This document shows positions 50,966 to 60,435 of a DNA stretch of 64,000 bases, in pieces (the stretch's first letter is position 1; each line of letters starts with the position of its first letter). The notes beneath the pieces were generated by a model. It had not been told where the DNA came from, searched no databases, and saw only the letters and a list, made by a program, of their open reading frames with translations. A program made the position numbers and the translations under genes. Origin of the DNA: Azospirillum canadense (GTDB taxonomy: Bacteria > Pseudomonadota > Alphaproteobacteria > Azospirillales > Azospirillaceae); NCBI RefSeq assembly GCF_025961225.1, contig NZ_JAOQNG010000001.1:843001-907000 (forward strand), in the 5' to 3' direction.

Positions 50966-52458
50966 CCGTCATGACTCTCGAACACGACAACCGCCCCGAA
51001 ACGGTGGAGAGCCGCCCCCTCAGCCCGCGCCAGAAGGCCGTGCGCTCGCTGTTCGAGACGCTGGCTCCGCAGGTCGACCGCTGGGCGTCCCGCAACTCCG
51101 CCTTCCACGACGCCGACCGCGCCTACCTGCGCTTCCTGGTGCCGGACGGCGCCAGCGTGCTGGAGATCGGGTGCGGCCTGGGCGACACGCTGGCCTTCCT
51201 TCAGCCGTCGCGCGGCGTCGGCATCGACCTTGCCCCCGGCATGATCCACCGCGCCCGCGAGCGGCACCCTTACCTGGAGTTCCACGCCGGCAACGCCGAG
51301 GACCCCACGGATCTGGCCCGCATCGAGGGCACCTTCGACGTTATCCTGCTGTCCGACACCATCGGCTTCCTGGACGACTGCGAGGAGACGCTGCGCCTGC
51401 TGCACCGCTTCGCCACGCCGCAGACCCGCATCATCGTCAGCTATCACAGCCGCGCGTGGGAGCCGATCCTCGCCTGGGCCGAAAGCCTCGGGCTGAAGAT
51501 GCCGCAGGGCCAGCATAACTGGCTCAGCACCGCCGACACCATGAACCTGCTGGATCTGGCGGGGTGGGAGCCGGTGCGGCGCGAATGGCGCCAGCTGGTG
51601 CCGCGCAAGGCCTTCGGCCTGGGCACGCTGGTCAACCGCTGGATCGCGCCGCTGCCGGGCATCCGCCGGCTCTGCGTGCGCAACTACGTGGTGGCCCGCC
51701 CGGCGGTGACTGAGGCCGTGATGGCGGCGCCGGAAAAACTGCCCTCCTGCACGGTCCTGGTGCCCTGCCGCAACGAGCGCGGCAACATCGAGAACGCCAT
51801 CCGCCGCCTGCCGCGCTTCTGCCCGGACCTGGAGGTGATCTACGTTGAGGGCAACAGCAAGGACAACACCTACGAGGAATGCCTGCGCGTCCGCGACGCC
51901 TACCCGGACTGGGACATCAAGGTCCTGAAGCAGGATGGCAAGGGCAAGGGCGACGCCGTCCGCAAGGGCTTCAACGCCGCGCGCGGCGACATCCTGATGA
52001 TCCTCGACGCCGACCTGACGGTGCCGCCGGAAAGCCTGCCGAAGTTCTACCAGGCGATCGCGTCGGGCAAGGGCGAGTTCATCAACGGCACGCGGCTGGT
52101 CTACCCGATGGCCGATCAGGCCATGCGCTTCCTGAACTGGGTCGCCAACCGCACCTTCGCCCAGATCTTCTCCTTCCTGCTGAACACGCGCTTCACCGAC
52201 ACGCTGTGCGGCACGAAGGTGCTGCGCAAGCGCGACTACGACCAGATCGTCGCGAACCGCCACTACTTCGGCGACTTCGACCCCTTCGGCGACTTCGACC
52301 TGATCTTCGGCGCGGCGAAGCTGAACCTGAAGATCGTCGAGGTGCCGATCCGCTACGCCGACCGCACCTACGGCGAGACGCAGATCAGCCGCTTCAGCCA
52401 CGGCTTCCTGCTTCTGCGCATGGTCCTGTTCGCCTGGAAGAAGCTGAAGGCGTTTTGA
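50962..52458 (+). CDS. methyltransferase-GT2 glycosyltransferase fusion
   Basis: 498 residues. Residues about 55-215 are a class I SAM methyltransferase: ASVLEIGCGLGDTLAFLQPS (motif I), VGIDLAPGMIHRARERHP, and FDVILLSDTIGFLDD. From about 255 a GT2 domain follows: SCTVLVPCRNERGNIENAIRRLP, EGNSKDNTYEECLRVRD, KGKGDAVRKGFNAARGDILMILDADLTVPP with the DAD metal motif, and DTLCGTKVLRKRDY, the DPM1-like core. The GT2 half resembles polyprenol-phosphate mannose/glucose synthases. Fusion suggests that one enzyme makes and methylates, or that a methylated polyprenyl-linked sugar is built. Confidence 0.93.
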   Translation: MTVMTLEHDNRPETVESRPLSPRQKAVRSLFETLAPQVDRWASRNSAFHDADRAYLRFLVPDGASVLEIGCGLGDTLAFLQPSRGVGIDLAPGMIHRARERHPYLEFHAGNAEDPTDLARIEGTFDVILLSDTIGFLDDCEETLRLLHRFATPQTRIIVSYHSRAWEPILAWAESLGLKMPQGQHNWLSTADTMNLLDLAGWEPVRREWRQLVPRKAFGLGTLVNRWIAPLPGIRRLCVRNYVVARPAVTEAVMAAPEKLPSCTVLVPCRNERGNIENAIRRLPRFCPDLEVIYVEGNSKDNTYEECLRVRDAYPDWDIKVLKQDGKGKGDAVRKGFNAARGDILMILDADLTVPPESLPKFYQAIASGKGEFINGTRLVYPMADQAMRFLNWVANRTFAQIFSFLLNTRFTDTLCGTKVLRKRDYDQIVANRHYFGDFDPFGDFDLIFGAAKLNLKIVEVPIRYADRTYGETQISRFSHGFLLLRMVLFAWKKLKAF

Positions 52459-52469
52459 GCCTCCAAATT

Positions 52470-52580
52470 CCCTCTCCCCTCTGGGGAGAGGGTTAGGGTG
52501 AGGGGGTTGCGCTTGTGCCGGACGTACCAGAGTCGCGGGACCCCCTCACCCCGACCCTCTCCCCAGAGGGGAGAGGGAGA
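52470..52580. repeat. dispersed palindromic repeat (copy 4)
   Basis: ccctctcccctctggggagaggg, then ttagggtgaggggg, a 40-nt core (ttgcgcttgtgccggacgta...), and an inverted second module ending ccccagaggggagagg. The core is shared, in the same orientation, with the copy at 57868. The 3' 28 codons and stop of queG lie inside it. Confidence 0.9.
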
Positions 52581-53614
52581 AGGTGTCCCAATGCCCAAAC
52601 CGCCGCGTCGCGCACCACCTCGCTCGCGTCCCCCAACAGCGCCTCGACCACCGGCGCCTGCCGCGCGTCGCCGCTGTTCCCCAGCGCCACCAGCACGTTG
52701 CGCACAAAGCGGTCCCGCCCGATCCGCTTGATCGGCGATCCGCTGAACACCTGCCGGAATCCCGCGTCGTCCAGCTGCGCCAAATCGGCCAGCCGCGGCG
52801 CGGTCAGTTCCGCGCGCGGCAGGAAGGCGGCCTCGTGGCTGCGCTGGGCGAACTTGTTCCAGGGGCAGGCGGCCAGGCAGTCGTCGCAGCCGTAGATGCG
52901 GTTGCCCATCAGCGGCCGCAGTTCCTCCGGGATCGGCCCCTTGTGCTCGATCGTCAGGTAGGAGATGCAACGCCGCGCGTCCAGCTGGTTGGGCGCCGGA
53001 AAGGCCGCGGTGGGGCAGGCGTCCAGGCAGCGGCGGCAGTTGCCGCAGCGGTCCGTGCCCGGCTCGTCCGGCGGCAGCTCCAGCGTCGTGTAGACCTCGC
53101 CCAGGAACAGCCAGGACCCGTGGGTGCGCGACACGAGGTTCGTGTGCTTGCCCTGCCAGCCGAGCCCGGCCTTCTGGGCCAGCGGCTTCTCCATCACGGG
53201 GGCGGTGTCCACGAACACCTTCAGCTCGGCCTTGTGCGTGTGGGCGAGCCATTGGCCCAGCGTCTTCAGCCGGCCCTTGATCAGGTCGTGGTAGTCGCGG
53301 TTCCTCGCGTAGACCGACACGATGCCGCGGTCGGGGTGGTCCAGCAGAGCGCGCGGGTCCTCAGCGGGGGCGTAGCTGGTGCCGAGCGCGATGACGGTGC
53401 GCGCCTCCGGCCACAGGGCCTGGGGGTGGACGCGGCGGTCGGCCTTGTCCTCCATCCAGCCCATGTCGCCGTGCCGGCCCTGGCGCAGGAATTCGGCGAG
53501 CCGGGCCTTGGCCTCCTCGCCCAGCTCCGCTTTCGCAAAGCCGACCGCGTCGAAGCCGAGCGCCAGCGCCCGGTTGCGGATGGCTTCGCGGATGGAGAGG
53601 GCAGGGTCAGCCAT
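52493..53614 (-). CDS. queG: epoxyqueuosine reductase, with repeat-derived C-terminal tail
   Basis: 373 residues from ATG 53614. Cobalamin-dependent reductase that converts epoxyqueuosine to queuosine in tRNA. The catalytic aspartate is in VDTAPVMEK (136); two 4Fe-4S clusters come from C190xxC193xxC196xxxC200P and C243xxC246xxxC250PWN plus a further cysteine near 216. A C-terminal HEAT-like part (DASEVVRDAAVWALG) ends the family sequence near residue 345. The last 28 residues (from PLPSGERVGVRG on) and the stop codon come from the dispersed repeat, so the tail is foreign to the family. Confidence 0.95.
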   Translation of the reverse strand: MADPALSIREAIRNRALALGFDAVGFAKAELGEEAKARLAEFLRQGRHGDMGWMEDKADRRVHPQALWPEARTVIALGTSYAPAEDPRALLDHPDRGIVSVYARNRDYHDLIKGRLKTLGQWLAHTHKAELKVFVDTAPVMEKPLAQKAGLGWQGKHTNLVSRTHGSWLFLGEVYTTLELPPDEPGTDRCGNCRRCLDACPTAAFPAPNQLDARRCISYLTIEHKGPIPEELRPLMGNRIYGCDDCLAACPWNKFAQRSHEAAFLPRAELTAPRLADLAQLDDAGFRQVFSGSPIKRIGRDRFVRNVLVALGNSGDARQAPVVEALLGDASEVVRDAAVWALGHLLPLPSGERVGVRGSRDSGTSGTSATPSP

Positions 53615-53627
53615 GGTGATGCCTTGA

Positions 53628-53727
53628 ACCACAGAGGCACAGAGACACAGAGAAAATCAGAAGAAAACGGTCGCACCGGATGCGGGCAGTCGCCCGGGCG
53701 GAAATCTCCGTGTCTCTGTAGTGAATC
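53628..53727. repeat. long inverted repeat of the cacagag type (copy 2, decayed)
   Basis: accacagaggcacagagaca at the left and tccgtgtctctgtagtgaat at the right form the same palindrome as 25642-25707 but the centre is about 50 bp and the arms have more mismatches. It lies in the 120-bp gap between queF and queG. Confidence 0.75.
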
Positions 53728-53734
53728 CCCGCGA

Positions 53735-54199
53735 TCAGCCGCGCCCACGGTAGGGCTGGACCTCCTGCGACGGGATCCACACGCCCTTCGGCGGCTCGCC
53801 GGTGGCGTAGAACACGTCGATGGGGATGCCGCCGCGCGGGTACCAATAGCCGCCGATGCGCAGCCACACCGGCTTCAGCTCGTCCACCAGCCGCTTGCCG
53901 ATGCCGACCGTGCAGGCCTCGTGGAAGGCGCCGTGGTTGCGGAAGGCGGTCAGGAACAGCTTCAGCGACTTCGACTCCACCAGCCAGTCGCCGGGCACAT
54001 AGTCGATGACCAGATGCGCGAAGTCCGGCTGCCCGGTGATCGGGCAGAGCGAGGTGAACTCCGGCGCCGTGAAGCGCACGAGGTACTGCTCGCCCGGGTT
54101 GGGGTTCGGCACGCGCTCCAGCACCGCCTCTTCCGGCGTCTTCGGCTGGACGGTCGCCCCGCCGAGCTGCGTCAACCCGGCGTAGATGTTCTCAGACAT
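53735..54199 (-). CDS. queF: NADPH-dependent 7-cyano-7-deazaguanine reductase (preQ1 synthase), type I
   Basis: 154 residues, the short single-domain QueF class. It reduces preQ0 to preQ1. [25 protein letters not shown] contains the catalytic cysteine; [23 protein letters not shown] contains the QueF motif E-S-K-S-x-K and the conserved glutamate/histidine segment; [12 protein letters not shown] is the end of the fold. It overlaps tgt by 8 bp in the minus-strand queuosine operon. Confidence 0.96.
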   Translation of the reverse strand: MSENIYAGLTQLGGATVQPKTPEEAVLERVPNPNPGEQYLVRFTAPEFTSLCPITGQPDFAHLVIDYVPGDWLVESKSLKLFLTAFRNHGAFHEACTVGIGKRLVDELKPVWLRIGGYWYPRGGIPIDVFYATGEPPKGVWIPSQEVQPYRGRG

Positions 54200-55373
54200 T
54201 CGCGGATTCCTTTTTGGCCTTCGCGAGGGGATCGGCGTTGGCCGGAATGTCGCCCTCGTTCAGGCGGGCTTCCAGCGCGCTGGCGACCTCCTCGAAGCGG
54301 CCGTCCTCGATGGCCTGCCGAAGCTCCGCCATCAGGTCCTGGTAGTAATGCAGGTTGTGCCAGGTCAGCAGCATCGGCCCCAGCATCTCGCCCGCCTTGA
54401 ACAGGTGATGCAGATAGGCGCGGCTGTGGTTTCGACAAGCGGGGCAGCCGCATTCGGTATCCAGCGGGCGCTCGTCGTGGGCGTGGCGGGCGTTGCGGAT
54501 GTTGATGGTGCCGCGCCGCACGAAGGCTTGGCCCGTGCGGCCCGATCGGGTCGGCATCACGCAGTCGAACATGTCCACGCCGCGGCGCACCGCACCGATC
54601 AGGTCGCTCGGCCGACCGACGCCCATCAGGTAGCGCGGGCGGTCCTTGACCATCAGCGGCTCGGTGAAGTCCAGGACGGTGAACATCGTCTCCTGCCCCT
54701 CGCCGACGGCCAGCCCACCGATGGCGTAGCCGTCGAAGCCGATGTCGGCCAGCGCCGCGACGCTCTCCGCTCGCAGGTCGGGATAGACGCTGCCCTGCAC
54801 GATGCCGAACAGGCCATAGCCCGGCCGCTCCACGAAGGCGTCCTTGCTGCGCTTGGCCCAGCGCATGGACAGCCGCATGGAGGACGCCGCCTGCGCCTCC
54901 GTCGCCGGGAAGGGGGTGCACTCGTCCAGGCACATGGTGATGTTGCTGTCCAGCATGTGCTGGATCTGGATGGAGCGTTCCGGCGTCAGGTGGTGCTTGC
55001 TGCCATCCAGGTGCGACTTGAAGGTCACCCCTTCCTCGGTCATCGTCCGCAGGTCGGACAGCGACATGACCTGGAAGCCGCCGCTGTCGGTCAGGATCGG
55101 CTTGTCCCAGTTCATGAAGCGGTGCAGGCCGCCCAACTGCGCCACCCGCTCCGCGGTCGGGCGCAGCATCAGGTGATAGGTGTTGCCCAGCAGGATTTCG
55201 GCGCCGGTGGACTTCACGGCGTCCGTGGTCATCGCCTTCACGGTGGCGGCGGTGCCCACGGGCATGAAGGCCGGGGTGTTGATGACGCCGTGCGCGGTCT
55301 TGACTTGCCCGCGCCGAGCCCGGCCATCAGTTTTCAGAAGATCGAATCCGATCCCGAGCGTGGTGCCGGTCAT
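54192..55373 (-). CDS. tgt: queuine tRNA-ribosyltransferase
   Basis: 393 residues from ATG 55373. It swaps guanine-34 for preQ1 in tRNA(GUN). Catalytic residues are visible in [13 protein letters not shown] (base-binding aspartate) and [17 protein letters not shown] (nucleophile), with [11 protein letters not shown] for recognition. The zinc site is [17 protein letters not shown] (C-x-C-x2-C with the later histidine). The start ATG overlaps the queA stop as ATGA. The end [16 protein letters not shown] is poorly conserved but normal. Confidence 0.97.
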   Translation of the reverse strand: MTGTTLGIGFDLLKTDGRARRGQVKTAHGVINTPAFMPVGTAATVKAMTTDAVKSTGAEILLGNTYHLMLRPTAERVAQLGGLHRFMNWDKPILTDSGGFQVMSLSDLRTMTEEGVTFKSHLDGSKHHLTPERSIQIQHMLDSNITMCLDECTPFPATEAQAASSMRLSMRWAKRSKDAFVERPGYGLFGIVQGSVYPDLRAESVAALADIGFDGYAIGGLAVGEGQETMFTVLDFTEPLMVKDRPRYLMGVGRPSDLIGAVRRGVDMFDCVMPTRSGRTGQAFVRRGTINIRNARHAHDERPLDTECGCPACRNHSRAYLHHLFKAGEMLGPMLLTWHNLHYYQDLMAELRQAIEDGRFEEVASALEARLNEGDIPANADPLAKAKKESANV

Positions 55374-56392
55374 GAAGCCCTCCGGAGCAGCGACGCGTCG
55401 CCGTAGCTGAAGAAACGGTATTGGCCCGCGATGGCGTGCGCGTAGGCCGCCTTCATGCGCTCCATGCCCGCGAAGGCGCAGACCAGCATGAACAGGGTGG
55501 AGCGGGGCAGGTGGAAGTTGGTCACCAGAAGGTCCACGATCTTGAAGCGGTAGCCGGGCGTGATGAAGATGTCCGTCTCGCCGCTGAAGGACCGGATGGT
55601 GCCGTCCTCCAGCCCCACCGTCTCCAGGATGCGCAGCGGGGTGGTGCCGATGGACACGATGCGCCCGCCGGCGGCACGGGTGGCGTTGATCGCCTCGGCC
55701 GTCTCCGCCGGGACCTCGCCCCATTCGCTGTGCATGCGGTGGTCCGCCACGTCCTCCACCTTCACCGGCAGGAAGGTGCCGGCCCCGACGTGCAGGGTCA
55801 CCGGCACGCGGCGGATTCCGCGGGCGTCGAGGGCCGCCAGCAGTTCCGGCGTGAAGTGCAGGCCGGCGGTGGGGGCGGCCACGGCGCCCTCCCGCGCGGC
55901 GAAGACGGTCTGGTAGTCCGACGCGTCCTGCGCGTCCGCTTCCCGCCGGATGTAGGGCGGCAGGGGCATGCGCCCGTGGCGGTGCAGCGCCGCCATCAGC
56001 TCCGCCCCGCCGGCGGAGAAGCGCAGCCGCACCTCCATGCCGTCCTTGGACAGCACTTCCGCCGAGAAGTCGTCGGCGATGGCGATGACGTCGCCGGGCT
56101 TCAGCCGCTTGCCGGGACGGGCGAAACTCGCCCATTCCCGCTCCCCCTCGCGCTTGTGCAAGGTGATCTCCACGCGCACCTCGCCGCGCCGGCCGTCCAG
56201 CCGGGCGGGGATGACGCGCGTGTCATTCACGACCATCAGGTCGCCCGGCTCCAGCAGGCTGGGCAGGTCGCGCACGACGCGGTCGTGCAGGCGCTCCGCC
56301 ACGTCCAGCAGGCGGGCGGCGTCGCGCGGCTTGACCGGATGCTCGGCGATCCGGTCCGCCGGGAGGTCGAAGTCGAAATCGGTGGTCTTCAT
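55370..56392 (-). CDS. queA: S-adenosylmethionine:tRNA ribosyltransferase-isomerase
   Basis: 340 residues from ATG 56392. It transfers the ribosyl group of AdoMet to preQ1-tRNA to give epoxyqueuosine. [84 protein letters not shown] and [16 protein letters not shown] are the family's conserved blocks. It is the first gene of the operon queA-tgt-queF-queG; an ATG 11 codons upstream would add a non-conserved stretch. Confidence 0.96.
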   Translation of the reverse strand: MKTTDFDFDLPADRIAEHPVKPRDAARLLDVAERLHDRVVRDLPSLLEPGDLMVVNDTRVIPARLDGRRGEVRVEITLHKREGEREWASFARPGKRLKPGDVIAIADDFSAEVLSKDGMEVRLRFSAGGAELMAALHRHGRMPLPPYIRREADAQDASDYQTVFAAREGAVAAPTAGLHFTPELLAALDARGIRRVPVTLHVGAGTFLPVKVEDVADHRMHSEWGEVPAETAEAINATRAAGGRIVSIGTTPLRILETVGLEDGTIRSFSGETDIFITPGYRFKIVDLLVTNFHLPRSTLFMLVCAFAGMERMKAAYAHAIAGQYRFFSYGDASLLRRAS

Positions 56393-56463
56393 GGGAGCCG
56401 CCCGTATAGACCATTCGGGAAGCAAGAGGGAAGCATTACGAGTCGGTGTTCACTCCGGCCCCA

Positions 56464-57810
56464 TCATTCCGGCAACGGCAGGGCCTGCGCCTTCAGCGCC
56501 GCGGTCTGGCGGGCCTGCAGGACGTCAACGTCGAAGCCGCGGATCATCTCCTGGAACAGCTGGTACCAGTTCACCTCGGCGTTCAGGTGCAGGAAGACGG
56601 AGCCGAGCCCGATGGCGGCGCGGTCCATGAACACGAACTCCCGCGGCACCTCTACCCCGCCGACGCGGCGCAGCTCCGCGTGCACCTTGGCGGCCGTCTC
56701 GCGGCCGTAATGGCCGGAGTTGGTCTCCTCGATGCGGCGGGCGCGGTCGTCCATGATCGGGGCGTAGACGAAGCGCGCCCAGATGTTCAGGACGTCCACC
56801 AGCTCCTTCGACGGATTGCCGAAGCCCCAGGTGCGGTAGGCCTCCACCGCCTTGTCCTGGTTGCCGGTCTTCAGCGCGTCGTACAAGTCGATGACGCCCT
56901 TGACGAAGCGCGCGGGGAAGACGCGGATGCAGCCGAAGTCCAGCAGGTTGATCGACCGGTCCGGCCGCACCGTGTAGTTCCCCAGATGCGGGTCGCCGTG
57001 GATGACGCCATAGCAGTAGAAGGGCACGTACCAGGCCCGGAACATGTTCATGGCCAACTCGTCGCGGGCGTCCGGGTGGTCCTTGACGAAGTCCAGGATC
57101 TTGCGCCCGTTCACCCATTCCATGGTCAGCAGGCGGCGGGTGGACAGGTCCGGCACCACCACCGGCACATGGACGCCGGGCGTCTCGGCCAGCATGTGCC
57201 GGTAGAGGCGGGCGTGCTTGGCCTCGCGTTCGTAATCCAATTCCTCGCGCAGGCGCGCGCCGATCTCCGCCTGGATCTGCTTGGTGGAGACGGCACTGTC
57301 GCTGCGCTCGAAGATCGCGAAGATCAGGCCCAGCTGGCGCAGGTCGGCCTCCACGGCCGAGGCCATGTCCGGGTACTGGAGCTTGCAGGCCAGTTCCCGT
57401 CCGTCCAGCCCCACGGCCTTGTGCACCTGCCCCAGGGAGGCCGCGGCGGCGGCGGTGTGCTCGAAGCTCTGGAACCGCTTGTGCCAGACGGGGCCGAGTT
57501 CGCTCGCCATGCGGCGCTTGACGAAGGGCCAGCCCATGGACGGCGCGTCGGCCTGGAGCTGCGACAGTTCCTGCACATACTCGCGCGGCAGCGCGTCGGG
57601 AATGGTGGAGAGCAGCTGCGCCACCTTCATCAGCGGCCCCTTCAGGCCGCCGAGCGCCACGCGCAGTTCGGACGCGTGGCGTTCCCGTTCCAGCGGGATG
57701 CCCAGCACGCGTTCCCCGGCGAAACGGGCCGCAAGGCCCCCCACGGCGGTCCCGACCCGCGCGTACCGCGCGATCCGGCCGCCCAGCGTGTTCTCGTCTG
57801 TGTTCGGCAT
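56464..57810 (-). CDS. ABC1/AarF-type atypical kinase (UbiB family)
   Basis: 448 residues. LKGPLMKVAQLLS is the KxGQ-like motif, LACKLQYP the nucleotide-binding lysine, LGQVHKAVGLDGRELACK the A-rich-loop area, and HGDPHLGNYTVRPDRSINLLDFGCIR contains the HxDxHxGN catalytic and DFG-type metal sites. There is no C-terminal membrane helix typical of E. coli UbiB, so it is closer to the ABC1/ADCK-like soluble forms. The family supports ubiquinone or quinone-related lipids by ATPase activity. It is read just before queA on the minus strand but no ubiquinone gene follows. Confidence 0.9.
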   Translation of the reverse strand: MPNTDENTLGGRIARYARVGTAVGGLAARFAGERVLGIPLERERHASELRVALGGLKGPLMKVAQLLSTIPDALPREYVQELSQLQADAPSMGWPFVKRRMASELGPVWHKRFQSFEHTAAAAASLGQVHKAVGLDGRELACKLQYPDMASAVEADLRQLGLIFAIFERSDSAVSTKQIQAEIGARLREELDYEREAKHARLYRHMLAETPGVHVPVVVPDLSTRRLLTMEWVNGRKILDFVKDHPDARDELAMNMFRAWYVPFYCYGVIHGDPHLGNYTVRPDRSINLLDFGCIRVFPARFVKGVIDLYDALKTGNQDKAVEAYRTWGFGNPSKELVDVLNIWARFVYAPIMDDRARRIEETNSGHYGRETAAKVHAELRRVGGVEVPREFVFMDRAAIGLGSVFLHLNAEVNWYQLFQEMIRGFDVDVLQARQTAALKAQALPLPE

Positions 57811-57867
57811 GCCGAATAGGTGGGTGCGGCCGGGCCGAAAGGCGAGTCCTTGCTGGGTTGAAGACGT

Positions 57868-58052
57868 CCCCTCTCCCCCCTGGGGAGAGGGTTAGGGTGA
57901 GGGGGTTGCGCTTGTGCTGGACGTACCGAAAATGCGGGACCCCCTCACCGGCTCTCAACGGATGCCAGAGGCATCCGCCTGACGCCGTCAGCGCAAACTT
58001 CGTTTGCGCGAGAGGCCCTTCGGGCCACCCTCTCCCCAGGGGGGAGAGGGTT
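57868..58052. repeat. dispersed palindromic repeat (copy 5, composite)
   Basis: Starts cccctctcccccctggggagaggg and shares with the 52470 copy a core of about 40 nt. It then adds hairpins (gatgccagaggcatc and gcgcaaacttcgtttgcgc, ggcccttcgggcc) and closes with ccctctccccaggggggagaggg. The FAD oxidase stop lies 4 bp beyond its edge. Confidence 0.9.
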
Positions 58053-58055
58053 AAT

Positions 58056-59477
58056 TTATCCAGCCGGCGCGATGTTCTGGTTCACGCAGAACAGGTTGCC
58101 CGGATCGTACCTCTGCTTCAACGCGCGCAGCCGGTCGTAGTTCGCGCCGTACGCGGCCTGTACGCGCTGCTCGTCGTCGGTGACGAAGTTCACGTACACC
58201 CCGCCCGTGGCGTAGCTTGCCGTGCGGTCGAAGACGTCGCGGGCCCAACGCACGCAAGGCGTGTCCTCTGCCGCGGTCTCCCAGCGGGAATGCACGTTCA
58301 TCACGAAGTCCGCGTCGCGGTGCGGGTAGGCCGTCGCGTCGGCGGGCACGCGGTTGGCCGCACCGCCCAGCTGCCCGACGAAGATCTCGCAGTGGGGCGA
58401 CGGGAGCTTTCCGGCCTCCGCCACCAGCAGGTCGATCAGCCCGTCGTCGATCCGTGTGAAGTTGTGCGACTTCCAGTAATTCCGCGCGCCCGGCGCCAGC
58501 AGCGGGTCGAACGCCGCCTGCCAGGCCGCGTAAGGCATGGGGCCGAGATGCTCGCCGATGGGCTGGCCCAGCGCCCGCACCGGTTCCAGCGCCTTCGCCG
58601 CCGCCGCCTCGTCCAGGGCGCAGAAGACGGCCAGCACCATCACCTCCTTCCCGTGCACCTCGGCCGGCAGGAAGGGCAGGGGCGGCGCCTTGCGCAGGAC
58701 GATCCAGCAGGCGGCCTCGTCCGGCAGGGCGGCCGCGGCGGCGCGGTAGCGGCGCATTAGGTCGCCGGCCTTGTCGAAGGGATGGACGATCAGCCCGGCC
58801 GTCACCATCGGCCCCACGGGGTGCAGGCGGAAGGTGAAGGAGGTGACGACGCCGAAGTTTCCGCCGCCGCCCCGCACCGCCCAGAACAGGTCGGCGTTCT
58901 CGTCCGCGCTCGCCCGCAGGAACTGGCCGTCGGCGGTGACCATGTCCACGCCCAGCAGGTTGTCCACGGTCAGCCCGTATTTCCGCGTCAGCCAGCCGAA
59001 GCCGCCGCCCAGCGTCAGCCCGGCGATTCCCGTCGTGGAGTTGATGCCGGTCGGCACGGCGAGCCCGAAGGCCTGCGTCTCCCGGTCCAGGTCGCCCAGC
59101 GTGGCGCCGGGCGCCACCCGCGCCGTCCGGCCCATGGGATCGACATGGACGTAGCGCAGCGGGCTCAGGTCGATCAGGACGCCCCCGTCGCACAGCGCGT
59201 TGCCGGCGATGTTGTGTCCGCCGCCGCGCACCGACACCAGCAGCCCGTTCTCCCGCGCGAAGCGCACGGCCTGCATCACGTCGGCGGCCCCGGCGCAGCG
59301 GACGATCAGGCCCGGCCGGCGGTCGATCATGGCGTTCCAGATCGCCCGCGCCTGCTCATAACCGTCGGACTGCGGCGTCAGCAGCGTGCCGCGCAGCCGA
59401 GCGCCGAGGTCGTCGACGGCCTGCTGGGTGAGGGTCGTGTCCCGCCGGTCGGCGGTGCGCACCGTGAAGTCGCCCAT
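58056..59477 (-). CDS. berberine-bridge-type FAD-dependent oxidase
   Basis: 473 residues. FAD_binding_4 start: RPGLIVRCAGAADVMQAVRFARENG then VRGGGHNIAGNALCDGG, which has the histidine used for 8-alpha-histidyl FAD attachment in this family. STTGIAGLTLGGGFGWLTRKYGL follows; the second covalent cysteine of plant BBE is replaced (GINSTTG), so a single covalent link is expected. The C-terminal BBE domain ends YGANYDRLRALKQRYDPGNLFCVNQN. It oxidises an unknown alcohol, sugar or amine with O2. GGGAGGTGACC precedes the ATG. Confidence 0.9.
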   Translation of the reverse strand: MGDFTVRTADRRDTTLTQQAVDDLGARLRGTLLTPQSDGYEQARAIWNAMIDRRPGLIVRCAGAADVMQAVRFARENGLLVSVRGGGHNIAGNALCDGGVLIDLSPLRYVHVDPMGRTARVAPGATLGDLDRETQAFGLAVPTGINSTTGIAGLTLGGGFGWLTRKYGLTVDNLLGVDMVTADGQFLRASADENADLFWAVRGGGGNFGVVTSFTFRLHPVGPMVTAGLIVHPFDKAGDLMRRYRAAAAALPDEAACWIVLRKAPPLPFLPAEVHGKEVMVLAVFCALDEAAAAKALEPVRALGQPIGEHLGPMPYAAWQAAFDPLLAPGARNYWKSHNFTRIDDGLIDLLVAEAGKLPSPHCEIFVGQLGGAANRVPADATAYPHRDADFVMNVHSRWETAAEDTPCVRWARDVFDRTASYATGGVYVNFVTDDEQRVQAAYGANYDRLRALKQRYDPGNLFCVNQNIAPAG

Positions 59478-59702
59478 CGGTCACCTCCCGAAAAGGGTTG
59501 TGCGGGGGCCGGCGCGGCGGGCTCTGACGATGGTCGGACAGGCGCGAAACCGCGCGGCTCACGTCGTGAATGAAAATTTCATGATCGATTGATGCTGTTT
59601 CAGCGCAACAAGACTACGGCCGCACCGGCGGGTGGGCCATTCCGGAAAGGGCGCGGGCGGCGTTCTTACGGGCTGTACGCACCCCATAATTTGGTCCGGA
59701 CG

Positions 59703-60275
59703 CTACTCCCCGCGGGAATCTCCGCGCAGCTGGCGCGTCCATCCGGCGAGCGCCGCCAGCAGCGCCGCGACCTTGGGCCGGACCGACTCGTCGGTCAGCT
59801 CGCCGTCCTTGTCGAACTTCTGTCCGGACATCGGCACCATCACCTCCGGCTTGTTCAGCGGGTGCATGTCCAGATACACGCAGACCTGCCGCAGATGGTA
59901 TTGCGACCGGGCAGAGCCCAACCCGCCGCCGGCTCCCATCAGGGCAACCGGCTTGCCCGCGAAGGGCTGGTCCGCCCCGCGCGACGCCCAGTCGATGGCG
60001 TTCTTCAGCACGCCGGGGATGGAATAGTTGTATTCCGGGCAGACAATCAGCAGCGCGTCGGCAGCCCGGATCGCCTCGCGGAAGGCGACCACCGGCTCCG
60101 GAAAGCCGTCCTGCGACTCGACGTCCCCGTTGTAGAGCGGAATGGGGGCGAGGTCGAAGACGTCGAGATTCATGCCCTCCGGCAGCTGCCCGGCCGCGAC
60201 GCGCAGCAGGCCCCGGTTGACCGACGCCCGGCGCAACGACCCGGCAAAGCCCAGAACGCGGATTTCCGACGGCAT
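59703..60275 (-). CDS. NADPH-dependent FMN reductase
   Basis: 190 residues from ATG 60275 with AGGGAGAAGG as ribosome site. EIRVLGFAGSLRRASVNRGLL is the flavodoxin-like phosphate loop (GSLRxxSxN), LYNGDVESQDGFPEPV a family mid-segment, and LIVCPEYNYSIPGVLKNAIDWASR the FMN-ring motif. This ChrR/YieF-like subfamily reduces quinones, azo dyes or chromate and is a homotetramer. The upstream AT-richer 150 bp separates it from the substrate-binding protein gene on the other strand. Confidence 0.92.
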   Translation of the reverse strand: MPSEIRVLGFAGSLRRASVNRGLLRVAAGQLPEGMNLDVFDLAPIPLYNGDVESQDGFPEPVVAFREAIRAADALLIVCPEYNYSIPGVLKNAIDWASRGADQPFAGKPVALMGAGGGLGSARSQYHLRQVCVYLDMHPLNKPEVMVPMSGQKFDKDGELTDESVRPKVAALLAALAGWTRQLRGDSRGE

Positions 60276-60435
60276 GACCTTCTCCCTTTTCAGCACAGTC
60301 CGGGAAAGGAGTGGTGGTCGACCCTCACCTTGGCAAGAGGGGGGCTCATTGATGATTGGCTCAGCAGTTTCAAATGATACCATGCCTACGAATGAGGGGC
60401 CGAACGGCCCCCAAGGATGAGTGGGAGGAGGAAAC

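Noticed and set aside
56392..56464. A preQ1 riboswitch upstream of queA
   Set aside because: The gap to the upstream kinase gene is only about 70 bp and I found no H-type pseudoknot pattern.
58051..59193. A 380-residue Arg/Gly-rich open frame inside the FAD oxidase gene on the same strand
   Set aside because: It is a shifted-frame shadow; the oxidase frame has the FAD signature.
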